Shown one piece after another: positions 37,060 to 45,217 of a stretch of DNA of 59,551 nt. Within the stretch, counting starts at the first letter, position 1. Each line of letters starts with the position of its first letter. A program made the position numbers and the translations under genes. This stretch comes from Acidobacteriota bacterium. Lineage in GTDB: Bacteria; Acidobacteriota; Terriglobia; Terriglobales; Acidobacteriaceae. The notes beneath the pieces are model-generated. The model made no database searches and was not told the origin of the DNA. It saw only the letters and a program-made list of their open reading frames with translations. The stretch lies in contig QIAA01000045.1 of NCBI GenBank assembly GCA_003224905.1, positions 1-59,551 on the forward strand. Reading direction: 5' to 3'.

Positions 37060-37872
37060 ATGCCGCGATACGACTATCGTGTTCTGAAACCCACGCCAGC
37101 TGCAGAGCGGGTCTTTGTTGAGTGGATCGAAAAGCTGAATGAGGAGTTCACGAACCACGATTCCGAGCATCGCAGCAACATCGTACGTGATGCGCTACAT
37201 CAGCTCTATCTCGGCCGGTCCGATGCTCCGCGAGAGCCAGCTACTGGCCTTGCGCAGCAAGCGCTGATTCACTCATTCGATCCGCGTAATGCGACGCTGG
37301 AACCTGAATACTACGGTGACGTCGATGCCGTGAAATATGCCGAGCGCAAGCCTTTGATCTGGTTCTGGATGATGTACGACCGGTCTCCTGTGGGCTTGAA
37401 TCACGTGCTGGGCTATCGCATGCGTCACATGCTGGCGCGTCATGTGTTCAAGCATTGTGGCAAGAACGTAAAGATCTTTCATGGCGTGGAAGTTTCATTC
37501 GGCTACAACCTGACGGTGGAAGACAACTGCACCATTCACAAGTACGTTCTGCTTGATGATCGCGGCGAAATCATCATCCATGAAGGATCATCGATTTCCG
37601 ATTACGCGAACGTGTATTCGCACGCGCATGATCTCAATGATGGGATGATTGTGACTGACCACAAGACCGAGATCGGCCCTAAGGCGCGTGTTACGTATCA
37701 CGCGACGGTTCTGAGCGGAGTGAGAGTAGGCGAGCATGGGATGGTGGGATCGCTGGGAGTGGCGTCGAAAGACGTTGCTCCATTTCACATCGTCGGCGGC
37801 ATTCCAGCGAAGCCGATCAAGGTCAAGTCAATTGCGCCGGAAGAGCTGCAAGTCAAACCAGAACAGAAATAG
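37060..37872 (+). CDS. Hexapeptide-repeat acyltransferase (LbH family)
   Basis: A 270-residue protein. After an alpha-helical N-terminal 110 residues come left-handed beta-helix repeats: NVKIFHGVEVSFGYNLTVED, CTIHKYVLLDDRGEIIIHEG, ISDYANVYSHAHDLNDGMIV. The YSHAHDL segment carries the conserved catalytic His, as in maltose/galactoside O-acetyltransferases. It ends GVASKDVAPFHIVGGIPAKP. ATG at 37060 is chosen over a GTG four codons earlier, because AAGGG lies eleven bases upstream of the ATG. It may acetylate a sugar or cell-surface molecule; kdsC follows by 72 nt. Confidence 0.88.
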   Translation: MPRYDYRVLKPTPAAERVFVEWIEKLNEEFTNHDSEHRSNIVRDALHQLYLGRSDAPREPATGLAQQALIHSFDPRNATLEPEYYGDVDAVKYAERKPLIWFWMMYDRSPVGLNHVLGYRMRHMLARHVFKHCGKNVKIFHGVEVSFGYNLTVEDNCTIHKYVLLDDRGEIIIHEGSSISDYANVYSHAHDLNDGMIVTDHKTEIGPKARVTYHATVLSGVRVGEHGMVGSLGVASKDVAPFHIVGGIPAKPIKVKSIAPEELQVKPEQK

Positions 37873-37898
37873 ATTGCTTGTCTAACTCTATTCCGCGA

Positions 37899-37918
37899 GG
37901 CGGGCGAGGGCGCCCGCC
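37899..37918. repeat. GC-rich hairpin between acyltransferase and kdsC
   Basis: GGCGGGCG-aggg-CGCCCGCC forms a perfect 8-bp stem. It lacks a U-tract, so it is not a typical terminator. It resembles interspersed GC hairpins often seen in large soil-bacterium genomes; other copies were not found by eye in this window. Confidence 0.6.
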
Positions 37919-37944
37919 CCACACGCGAATGCTAGAATCCCGCC

Positions 37945-38565
37945 ATGTCCAAAGCACGCGCTAAGAAAATCAAGCTCCTGTTGTTCGATGTAGATGGCGT
38001 CCTCACCGACGGGAAGCTGTTCATCTTTCCCGCGCCCGCCGGAGCGCAGCAAACCACACAAGACCACGCCGCGAAGCATGGCGGGCAGGGTGGCTTCGGG
38101 CTGCACAGCCAGACGCTGATCGAGGCGAAAGGGTTCCACGCGCACGACGGCACTGGCATTTCGCTGGCGCGCTTGGCAGGAATTAAGACCGGCCTAATCA
38201 CAAAGCGGATCTCCGAGACAGTTGCCTTACGAGCGCGTGATCTGAAGCTCGAGCACGTGCATCAGGGTATTCAGGACAAGCTGACGGTCTTTCGAGGCAT
38301 TCTCCAGCAAGAAAACCTGGCCGCTGCTGAAGCCGCTTTCGTGGGGGATGACGTGATTGATTTGCCTGTGATGCGCAATTGCGGGCTGGCCATAGCGGTT
38401 GCCAACGCGCGTGCCGAGGTCAAGCGGGATGCGGATTACGTTACGCCTCATGCAGGGGGAGATGGCGCTCTGCGCGACGCTGTGGAATACATCCTGAAAG
38501 CGCAGGGCAAGTGGAAAGCGGTGGTCAACAACTATATTGGGGAAAGTAGTCCAAAGGAATTTTAG
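37945..38565 (+). CDS. kdsC: 3-deoxy-D-manno-octulosonate 8-phosphate phosphatase KdsC
   Basis: A 206-residue HAD phosphatase without a cap domain. The nucleophile motif LLFDVDGVLTDG (D15, D17) and GFHAHDGTGISLA are typical of KdsC. GLITKRISETVALRA holds the motif-2 Thr, and FVGDDVIDLPVMRNCGLAIA is the metal-binding motif 4. KdsC makes Kdo for LPS and supports a Gram-negative envelope. A roughly 30-residue insert (PAPAGAQQTTQDHAAKHGGQ, near residues 29-50) between strand 1 and the usual loop makes it longer than the ~180-residue norm. kdsD lies 6 kb downstream, not in the same operon. Confidence 0.9.
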   Translation: MSKARAKKIKLLLFDVDGVLTDGKLFIFPAPAGAQQTTQDHAAKHGGQGGFGLHSQTLIEAKGFHAHDGTGISLARLAGIKTGLITKRISETVALRARDLKLEHVHQGIQDKLTVFRGILQQENLAAAEAAFVGDDVIDLPVMRNCGLAIAVANARAEVKRDADYVTPHAGGDGALRDAVEYILKAQGKWKAVVNNYIGESSPKEF

Positions 38566-38691
38566 CCGTTCGTTTGGTCAGACGCCAACGCAAAAATCTT
38601 GAACCGCAAAGTTCACAAAGAAAACCGCAAAGGACGCAAAGTGTGCTGGAATCGGGCGTCTCAACTCCCTACCTAAAGCCCACACAGCTAC

Positions 38692-38748
38692 AAAAAAAGC
38701 CCACCGGCCGCCTGCTTGGGGCGTGCTCGGGTCGGCGACCGATGGGCT
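38692..38748 (-). terminator. Intrinsic terminator of the TPR gene
   Basis: On the minus strand AGCCCA-t-CGG-t-CGCC pairs with GGCG-g-CCG-g-TGGGCT and is followed immediately by TTTTTTT. The mismatched but long stem plus seven U makes it a strong terminator for the TPR gene that ends at 38902. Confidence 0.75.
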
Positions 38749-38789
38749 ACCGTTTCTCCTTACTCACCCTGTTGTTTTCAGGAGTATTT

Positions 38790-38891
38790 ATGAACTCAAA
38801 CCCGGTTCCCGAAAAAAGTTTCGCCTTGTTCCAAGAAATTTTGAGTATCCCTAAGTCACTGCCTCCAGAGCGCTTCCCGAGCGATCTCTGA
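38790..38891 (+). CDS. Possible 33-aa small protein
   Basis: A short plus-strand frame starting MNSNPVPEKSFALFQEILSI with a CAGGAG site five bases before the ATG and ending PPERFPSDL before TGA. It lies 42 nt beyond the hairpin at 38692-38748 and ends 11 nt short of the convergent TPR gene's stop. A good ribosome site is the only support, and no family is recognised. Confidence 0.3.
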   Translation: MNSNPVPEKSFALFQEILSIPKSLPPERFPSDL

Positions 38892-38901
38892 AAATTCCGG
38901 C

Positions 38902-39708
38902 TCACTCCGGGATACCTGGCGGGCGGGCAGACATCAACTCCGTAAATCGAGGATCCTTGCGGAGGGCCGCAAATTCGTTGTCTTTATAGACGTCGTCGAT
39001 GGCCTTGTAACCGTCCTCCAGCGCTTTGCGAAGATACTGCAAGGAGCGATCGGCATTCCCCTCCTTGGCGAACAGCCTGGCCAGGACATAGTCGAAATGC
39101 GCCCTATCCTCAGGAGACGACATGTGGGCGGTAACGCCATTGCGGGAAGTACGTTCGAAGATGTCAGGTTCGAGTTTGACAGCCTCGTTGTAGGCGATGA
39201 CGGCCTTGTCGAATTCCTTCTTTGAGAAATATGCCGAACCCAGGTTGCTGTAAAAGGAGGCAGCGTCGGACCGGAGGCTGATGGCCTTTTGATACTGTTT
39301 TACGGCTTTGCCGTATTTCTTCTGCAGATAGAAAATCACGCCCAAATTGTTGTAGGCATCTGCGAACTTCTGGTCGATCTTGATGGCATGATTGAAGTCC
39401 TTGCCGGCTTCCCGGAAGCGCTGAATCATCAGCTCGGTGATACCGGCCTTGTTATAAAGCGAAGCACTGTCGGGCTTCTTTTTGATCGCTGCACGATAGA
39501 AATCCAGCGCATCCAGGAAAGCCTTTTCGGCTTTCAGCGAATCACCGCGCTCTTCCAGGCTTTCTGCTGTCGCATTTGGCGAAGGTGTTTCAGCCCGCCG
39601 GGCGGTAGGAGGGTTTATTTGAACACGCTCTGGGGAAGACGTCTGAGCTAGTCCCGGTACAGCAAAAACAATCGCGACCAGGAGACCGGAAAGGAGTTGA
39701 TGACGCAT
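38902..39708 (-). CDS. Exported TPR-repeat protein
   Basis: A 268-residue protein with a signal peptide (MRHQLLSGLLVAIVFAVPGL). After a Pro/Thr-rich region, five or so TPR units follow, e.g. AEKAFLDALDFYRAAIKKKP, AYNNLGVIFYLQKKYGKAVK and YSNLGSAYFSKKEFDKAVIA. The tail TELMSARPPGIPE is typical of exported TPR proteins of acidobacteria. ATG at 39708 is preferred because AGGAGG ends five bases upstream. It is downstream of the PBP gene in the same direction with a 46-nt gap, so a role in cell-wall assembly is plausible. Confidence 0.88.
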   Translation of the reverse strand: MRHQLLSGLLVAIVFAVPGLAQTSSPERVQINPPTARRAETPSPNATAESLEERGDSLKAEKAFLDALDFYRAAIKKKPDSASLYNKAGITELMIQRFREAGKDFNHAIKIDQKFADAYNNLGVIFYLQKKYGKAVKQYQKAISLRSDAASFYSNLGSAYFSKKEFDKAVIAYNEAVKLEPDIFERTSRNGVTAHMSSPEDRAHFDYVLARLFAKEGNADRSLQYLRKALEDGYKAIDDVYKDNEFAALRKDPRFTELMSARPPGIPE

Positions 39709-39759
39709 ACTCACCTCCTCCCGCCTTTTTGGCGAGACCGCGCCCAGCCCTGGATGACT

Positions 39760-42372
39760 CTAGTGAGGACTGTTGCCGTCGTTGTCCGGAGGTTTGGGCG
39801 GCGGATTGTTAGACGATTTGTCGTCCTTAAAGATACCTGCTAAGCGGCCAAAGAAGCCCTTTTTTTTCTTTTGATCCTGCGTATCCGCATTTGCTTCTGT
39901 TCCCGGTTGGCTGGGGGGCTGAGCGCCAGGTGGCGGAGGAGGAAGGGCCTTATCGCCTCCTGTGCCGAAAATGCGGGAGAAGAAGCCGCGAATGCCAGTG
40001 CCCTCATCGCAGGTCTGGCTGGGTTCTGTTCCCGCGATGAAGGCGGCGCTGTAAGTCTCCGGACAAGCCGGTGTCGCCAGCAGGTTTGTTTGTTTGTCCA
40101 GCTGGACATCGACGATTCCGGAGGGCTGATTGAATGGCTTCACGTCCGAGTACTGCGGAAGCGCGACCGCCTTTTTCATGAACTCGGCCCAGATGGGGGC
40201 GGCGGTTTGCGCGCCGCTCAGGCGAAGGTCGCTGTAGTCGTCATATCCCACCCACACGATGCACAGCAGATTGCTGGTGTATCCGGCGAACCATCCATCG
40301 TGGGAGCTTCCTGTCTTGCCTGCGGCTGGGGCGGTAAAGCCACGACCACGCACAGCGCTGTAAGCCAGGCCGTTATTGATAACGGTTTCCATCATGTTGG
40401 TGGTCACAAAAGCCACTCGGGGATCGAGAGTCTGGCGTGTGTCCGGCTTGAAATCCATGACTACATCGCCGTTATTGTTGCGAACCGAGTTGACCATCGT
40501 GGGAGAGATGCGGGTGCCGCCGTTGGCAAAAATCGTGTAAGCGCCAGCCATGTCCAAGGGAGTGGAGTCGTAAGCGCCCAGAGCCATGGCGGGTGTTGCC
40601 TTGACTGACGCGATGCCTGCGGCTTTGGCCAGATCAGCGACTTTTTCGTAGCCCACCTGCTCGGCAAGCTTCACGGTAGCGTTGTTCAGCGACATTGCCA
40701 AGGCATAGCGAAGCGTCACCTCACCGTGGTACTCCTCTTTGTAATTCCGGGGTTCATAGATCTGATCGCCGTAAGCGAACGTGTTCGGCTGGTCTGCCAC
40801 CATGGACGCCGCAGTCAGAACGGGGTTACTGCCATCGAGACCCGTGTTGATTGCAGCCGCATAGACGAAAGGCTTAAAGATTGATCCGGTGGGGCGTTTT
40901 GCGACCGCGTGGTTCAATTGACTGAAGCCATAGTTACGCCCTCCAACCAGGGCCAGAACCTCGCCGGTGTGGGGATTCATCGCCACGAGGGCAAGCTGCG
41001 CCTGAGGCCCGGGCTGTACTTTTGTCTCGTACTTTCCCTTGGCAATCTTTATGCGTTTTGTTCTTAGTTTCGTGACCTGTTCGTCCACCTGCTTCATGCC
41101 GGTTTCGACGGCAGCGGCGGCAACGCGTTGGAGCTCGGGGTCAACCGTGGTGTAGATACGGTACGACTGATCGTTCATCTGCCGCTCATCGAGCTTGCTG
41201 ATCAGGGTTTCGCGGACGAGGTCTACAAAATAGGGCGCATCGCTGGCTTCAACGTTGGGCGGCGCGAGCTTTAAAGGAGTCGCCTTTGCCTTATCAGCCT
41301 GATCGCGAGTAATCGCGTGGGTATCGACCATGCTGTCCAGAACGAGATTGCGGCGTTCGAGCGCGCGTTCGGGGTGACGGTAGGGCGAAAGAAAACTGGG
41401 CGCCTGAATGAGGCCAGCGATAAGCGCAGCTTCCGGTAGTGTGATGTCCTTCAGGTCCTTGTTGAAGTATGCGCGCTCGGCTTCGGCAAAGCCGCTGATC
41501 GTGAACGAGCCTCGCTGACCGAGGTCGACGCGGTTGGCGTAGAACTCGAAAATCTGCGGCTTGCTGAACTTCTGCTCCATCTCCATGGCGATCAGCATTT
41601 CCGTCAGCTTGCGCTTTACGGTTTTCTGCGGTGTCAGGAAGAACGCCCGCGAAAGCTGCATTGTGATGGTTGATCCGCCTTGTTCATGGCGGCCTCGGGT
41701 CAAGTCGATCCAGGTCGCCTCGGCGAGGCGGATGAAATTCACGCCGCTATGTTGGAAAAAGCGCCGGTCTTCGATGGCAAGTACGGCGTCAACAAGGACT
41801 TTGGGTATTTGATCGTACTTGACCAGTTGGCGGCGGGAACGCTGTTCGGCGTCAAACAGCGACGTGATCATCTGCGGTTCGAGTTCGTAGGCAGCCAGGT
41901 CGCCCGACTGACCCGTAATGCTTTCTACCTGCCCGCTTCGTAGTTTGATAGTTGCCGATTCAGGGCTGTGATAGGAGTCCGGACCCGGTTTGATCTCGAT
42001 GCTGTGGTCAGCCAGCCTGAAGCTGCCCATGCCGGATTGCGCATCTTTTTCGGAATAGCCCGCTCGGCGGAGTTGGGCCGCGATTTCTTTGAGATCAATC
42101 TTCTCGCCTACTCGAACTGCTTGTGGGATGGCGTAAATCTTGGCTGAATTGCTGAAAACCTGGCCTTTGAATTTCTGCTCGATGACCCGATCAAATTTGA
42201 TGTAGTAGTAAGTGAAAGCCGCCCCGGCGGTGATTGCGAGGACGACAAATACCAGCAGAGCGGCCCTGAAAATCGGATCGTGAAGGAAATATCTTCTTCC
42301 ACGTGGCGCACTTCGGTGTCTCTTCGGGATTTTTAGTTTAATGGGCACGCGGCTTTGACGAAACGCTTCCAC
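39760..42372 (-). CDS. mrcB: Class A penicillin-binding protein (PBP1-type)
   Basis: An 870-residue bifunctional peptidoglycan synthase. TM anchor ALLVFVVLAITAGAAFTYYY at about residues 38-57; a UB2H-like region (KIYAIPQAVRVGEKIDLKEI) as in PBP1b; GT51 at about 185-365 with VLAIEDRRFFQHSGV and GGSTITMQLSR; the transpeptidase with SxxK in RPTGSIFKPF, SxN in SLNNA and KTG in KTGSS. The Cys-containing ATPACPETYSAAF and Pro-rich tail follow. It polymerises and cross-links the wall at the inner membrane. The UB2H-like domain suggests PBP1b rather than PBP1a. Confidence 0.94.
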   Translation of the reverse strand: MEAFRQSRVPIKLKIPKRHRSAPRGRRYFLHDPIFRAALLVFVVLAITAGAAFTYYYIKFDRVIEQKFKGQVFSNSAKIYAIPQAVRVGEKIDLKEIAAQLRRAGYSEKDAQSGMGSFRLADHSIEIKPGPDSYHSPESATIKLRSGQVESITGQSGDLAAYELEPQMITSLFDAEQRSRRQLVKYDQIPKVLVDAVLAIEDRRFFQHSGVNFIRLAEATWIDLTRGRHEQGGSTITMQLSRAFFLTPQKTVKRKLTEMLIAMEMEQKFSKPQIFEFYANRVDLGQRGSFTISGFAEAERAYFNKDLKDITLPEAALIAGLIQAPSFLSPYRHPERALERRNLVLDSMVDTHAITRDQADKAKATPLKLAPPNVEASDAPYFVDLVRETLISKLDERQMNDQSYRIYTTVDPELQRVAAAAVETGMKQVDEQVTKLRTKRIKIAKGKYETKVQPGPQAQLALVAMNPHTGEVLALVGGRNYGFSQLNHAVAKRPTGSIFKPFVYAAAINTGLDGSNPVLTAASMVADQPNTFAYGDQIYEPRNYKEEYHGEVTLRYALAMSLNNATVKLAEQVGYEKVADLAKAAGIASVKATPAMALGAYDSTPLDMAGAYTIFANGGTRISPTMVNSVRNNNGDVVMDFKPDTRQTLDPRVAFVTTNMMETVINNGLAYSAVRGRGFTAPAAGKTGSSHDGWFAGYTSNLLCIVWVGYDDYSDLRLSGAQTAAPIWAEFMKKAVALPQYSDVKPFNQPSGIVDVQLDKQTNLLATPACPETYSAAFIAGTEPSQTCDEGTGIRGFFSRIFGTGGDKALPPPPPGAQPPSQPGTEANADTQDQKKKKGFFGRLAGIFKDDKSSNNPPPKPPDNDGNSPH

Positions 42373-42557
42373 CCACCATTAGGAAAACTATTCTCATTTC
42401 AGTGAGATGACGCGATAAAGAAATCTGTTATCCCAGGCAGGTTTCATGCTGTGGCACCGGATAGCGAGGACAAGACCAAGTCGCGCAGAGCAAAATGATT
42501 GTCCTGATCGGGAACCCCTCAACTCCATTTTAAACCAACCAGAAAGGAGGGTGCGCC

Positions 42558-42914
42558 TTAGAAGACACCCCGGTTCTTGGAAGAAGGGTCAAAGTGCAGG
42601 TCTAACGGATAAGCGGGCAAATTCACATGCACGATGTAAGCAACCTGAATGCTGACAACACCGCTGCCCTGATTGCCGCTTCTCTGGACTTTGATGTCAT
42701 CTTTCGTGATGGGAATTTCGAGGTCTTGTGCTTTCTTGAAAACGGTGTTGCGAATGTCCTCTTCGGTCTTGGTGCTGTAGGTGCTCATCTGCGCTTCCGT
42801 CTTGATCGCATCCTCAAACTCATAATTCGAGAAGTACGGCGGGATCAAAGTGGCGCAGAGGTAGACGACCGCCACAATAGCGACTACGCCAAGGACCATT
42901 TTCACGGTACCCAT
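42558..42914 (-). CDS. DUF4845-like membrane-anchored protein
   Basis: A 118-residue protein with one N-terminal transmembrane helix (MVLGVVAIVAVVYLCATLI) and a soluble domain (FSNYEFEDAIKTEAQMSTYS, KAQDLEIPITKDDIKVQRSG, VSIQVAYIVHVNLPAYPLDL). The YE(F)xDAI...A...ITxDDIxV...V.Y.V...P arrangement resembles DUF4845 and related small membrane proteins. Function unknown. It lies upstream of the PBP gene on the same strand (185 nt apart). Confidence 0.7.
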   Translation of the reverse strand: MGTVKMVLGVVAIVAVVYLCATLIPPYFSNYEFEDAIKTEAQMSTYSTKTEEDIRNTVFKKAQDLEIPITKDDIKVQRSGNQGSGVVSIQVAYIVHVNLPAYPLDLHFDPSSKNRGVF

Positions 42915-43116
42915 AACGCCGCGATGCTAGCATCCCGATTTGCCCGGAGTCGAGCATGGAAGCGCCTCCAACGTATCTTCGGTAACTGGCAAGTTACGGG
43001 GAGCCAAAAGCGCCGTAGCAGCTCTATGGAAGACCCTTCCGCATTGACCATCCTGCACAGAGACGAAAAAGCGTTCTTCAGCGTAAGTCGCACAATCAGT
43101 GCGGGCTAACGATTGC

Positions 43117-43156
43117 TTGATAATTCATACTTTCAATGTAATAATGTATTTACATT
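43117..43156 (+). promoter_or_regulatory. Promoter and palindromic operator of the toxin-antitoxin pair
   Basis: -35 TTGATA (43117-43122), 17-bp spacer, -10 AATAAT (43140-43145). An AATGTA-tt-TACATT inverted repeat (43143-43156) overlaps the -10 end and the predicted start, and a further ATGTA copy lies at 43136-43140. This is the usual layout of an autoregulated TA operator. The antitoxin ATG is at 43167. Confidence 0.65.
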
Positions 43157-43166
43157 TAACCGATAT

Positions 43167-43679
43167 ATGAGCACTGCAACCACAAAGCCGACGATGAAGC
43201 TGGCAGACGAGGTCTGGATCGCTCTCGCCATGCTTCATCGCCGCTACCCCGACCACACGGACTTCTCTGTCGCAGAAATCATGGACTTCGTGGCAAATGC
43301 GAAGGAACTGAGGTTCTTGGGACACTTACGGCGTGGGTTCTACGTACACGTCGTGCAGCATTGTGTCGGCAATCGTCCTCCAAATCCGGCACGGTACAAG
43401 ATGCTGTTCGAAACTGCACCTGGACGGCGTCGGCTCTTTCGCCCGGGCGACATCTACGATCCCAGGCGCGAGCGTGGCAAGAGCACTCCTAGTGCAGAGG
43501 AATTGCCTGAAAACTCGTTCAGAGATCTTCTTACCTGGTATCGGGCTTGGTGTTCAGGGGCTACGAATCGTGCACAAGAAGACGATCCGTTGCTGGCCAT
43601 CTACGGTTCGGGGAAGCATCTCTGGGCGGACGAGCATGCTGACGATTATGTTGAGCGCCTGCGCGAAGGATGGGAATGA
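43167..43679 (+). CDS. Antitoxin-like protein paired with a PIN toxin
   Basis: A 170-residue protein starting MSTATTKPTMKLADEVWIAL. The front part, TDFSVAEIMDFVANAKELRF, ...GHLRRGFYVHVVQHCVGN, PPNPARYKMLFETAPGRRRL, resembles the DUF7669-type wHTH-like domain (RPG...VHVxxHxVAN...RMLxxxxxGxRRLFRxGD). The tail DPLLAIYGSGKHLWADEHAD, DYVERLREGWE resembles the C-terminal neutralising tail of antitoxins of PIN toxins. Its stop overlaps the toxin start as ATGA. The assignment is from motifs and context. At 170 residues it is unusually large for a VapB-type antitoxin. Confidence 0.7.
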   Translation: MSTATTKPTMKLADEVWIALAMLHRRYPDHTDFSVAEIMDFVANAKELRFLGHLRRGFYVHVVQHCVGNRPPNPARYKMLFETAPGRRRLFRPGDIYDPRRERGKSTPSAEELPENSFRDLLTWYRAWCSGATNRAQEDDPLLAIYGSGKHLWADEHADDYVERLREGWE

Positions 43680-44098
43680 GCCGAATCTTCTGGGACACAA
43701 ACCTCTTCATCTATTTTCTGGAGGGAAGCGACGAACTATCTCGAGCTACCAAACGCCTCCGCCAAAACATGCTGCGCCGGGGGGATCAATTAATTACTTC
43801 CGCGCTTACGTTGGGCGAAATCCTGGTAAAACCCTTGGAGCGAGGCGACGACGCACAGTGCCGATCGTACGCCGAGGCAATAAGCAAAGCAGCATTGCTG
43901 CTCTCATTCGATGCCAAGGCGGCATGGAAATACGCGGCCCTTCGCTGCGACCGCTCGTTGCGAGCTCCAGATGCCCTGCAGCTCGCTTGTGCTGCGAGCG
44001 CCGGCGTAGACCTGTTTGTCACCAATGATCGCCGTTTGCAGGGAAAGCATATCGAAGGCATCCAATTCATCGTTGCCCTCGATCAAGTGCCGATTTAG
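43676..44098 (+). CDS. vapC: PIN-domain ribonuclease toxin (VapC-like)
   Basis: A 140-residue PIN protein with the four acidic residues of the active site: D7 (WDTN), E48 (LTLGE), D99 (APDALQLA) and D118 (TNDRRL). VapC-type toxins cut tRNA or rRNA with Mg2+. ATG at 43676 overlaps the partner's stop, so it is preferred over an ATG two codons earlier. Gene order (antitoxin first, 4-base overlap) is classic for type II TA modules. The kdsD gene converges on it with a 6-nt gap. Confidence 0.9.
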   Translation: MSRIFWDTNLFIYFLEGSDELSRATKRLRQNMLRRGDQLITSALTLGEILVKPLERGDDAQCRSYAEAISKAALLLSFDAKAAWKYAALRCDRSLRAPDALQLACAASAGVDLFVTNDRRLQGKHIEGIQFIVALDQVPI

Positions 44099-44104
44099 CA
44101 CGAA

Positions 44105-45121
44105 CTACAGCATCTCGGTTTCCCAGAGGTCGTGCAGGTGCACGATGCCGAGAAGATTTTGATTCCCGTCTACCACAACCAGTGATGTGATCTTCTTTTC
44201 TTCCATAATCGCCAGCGCAGTGGCAGCGAACTCCTCGCCTGAAATGGTTTTGGGCGCGGTTGTCATGCATTCGCCGGCAGTCAGATCGAGTGCGTCTTTG
44301 CCACGTTTTTCCAGCAAGCGGCGCAAGTCGCCGTCGCTGATCACACCTAGAAGCTTTGCCCCTTCGACGACAGTCGTAACACCGAGCTTTTTTCGCGACA
44401 TTTCATAAATCACATCAGGCATTCTCGTCTGCGGACTTACCCTCGGCACTTCCGCGCCGGTGTGCATCAGCGATTCCACTCGGGCGAGCCTCTTGCCGAG
44501 TTTGCCTCCGGGATGCAGATTGGCAAAGTCTTCTTCTTTGAAGCCGCGCTTGTGTGAAAGGGCCACAGCAAGAGCGTCGCCGAGCGCGAGCATTGCTGTT
44601 GTAGAAGCTGTGGGAGCGAGGCCCAGATTGCAGGCTTCTTGCGCAATGGAGCAGTCAAGGGTTACATCCGCAGCCGCAGCCAGGGTGGAAAGCTTCGTTT
44701 GTTTCAAGATCTTCGATTGGTTATGCTGCATCCCTGCTCCGCCTTCATCGCAGGTCAATGCGATCAGTGGCACTTGCAGCCGCTTGATCGTCGCCACCAA
44801 CTGGAGGATTTCTTCGGTTTCGCCGCTCGCGGAAAGAGCAATCGCCACATCGCCGCGTACGATCATGCCTAAGTCCCCATGCAAGGCCTCCACTGGATGC
44901 ATAAACAGCGATGGTGTTCCGGTTGAACTCAGGGTCGCAGCAATTTTGCGGGCAATCAGGCCGCTCTTGCCCATGCCCGTGACGACGACCCGGCCCTTGC
45001 ATTCGTACAGCAAGGCGACGGCGCGGTCGAAAGTCTCGGCCATTGGTCCGGCTAAGCGGTCGGCCAAAGTGCGCAGGGCTTCGGCTTCTATTCGCACTAC
45101 GTTTTCACCGATGTTGTTCAT
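44105..45121 (-). CDS. kdsD: Arabinose-5-phosphate isomerase KdsD/KpsF
   Basis: A 338-residue SIS-CBS-CBS protein. The SIS domain has VVVTGMGKSGLIARKIAATL, FMHPVEALHGDLGMI and ALSASGETEEIL; ACNLGLAPTASTTAMLALGD is the active-site helix. Two CBS domains follow, with TVVEGAKLLGVISDGDLRRL and SLVVVDGNQNLLGIVHLHDL. It interconverts ribulose-5-P and arabinose-5-P for Kdo synthesis. An insert of about 18 residues (DEGGAGMQHNQSKILKQTKL) separates LIALTC from STLAAAADV, where other family members have a short loop. It complements kdsC at 38 kb. Confidence 0.93.
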   Translation of the reverse strand: MNNIGENVVRIEAEALRTLADRLAGPMAETFDRAVALLYECKGRVVVTGMGKSGLIARKIAATLSSTGTPSLFMHPVEALHGDLGMIVRGDVAIALSASGETEEILQLVATIKRLQVPLIALTCDEGGAGMQHNQSKILKQTKLSTLAAAADVTLDCSIAQEACNLGLAPTASTTAMLALGDALAVALSHKRGFKEEDFANLHPGGKLGKRLARVESLMHTGAEVPRVSPQTRMPDVIYEMSRKKLGVTTVVEGAKLLGVISDGDLRRLLEKRGKDALDLTAGECMTTAPKTISGEEFAATALAIMEEKKITSLVVVDGNQNLLGIVHLHDLWETEML

Positions 45122-45217
45122 GTCTTCAGTACGGAGCAGTCGGAATCAGCAATCAGACGATCAACAAGAAATACCACAGAGGGCACAGAGGGACACAGAA
45201 CCTCTGGTTCCCGATCA

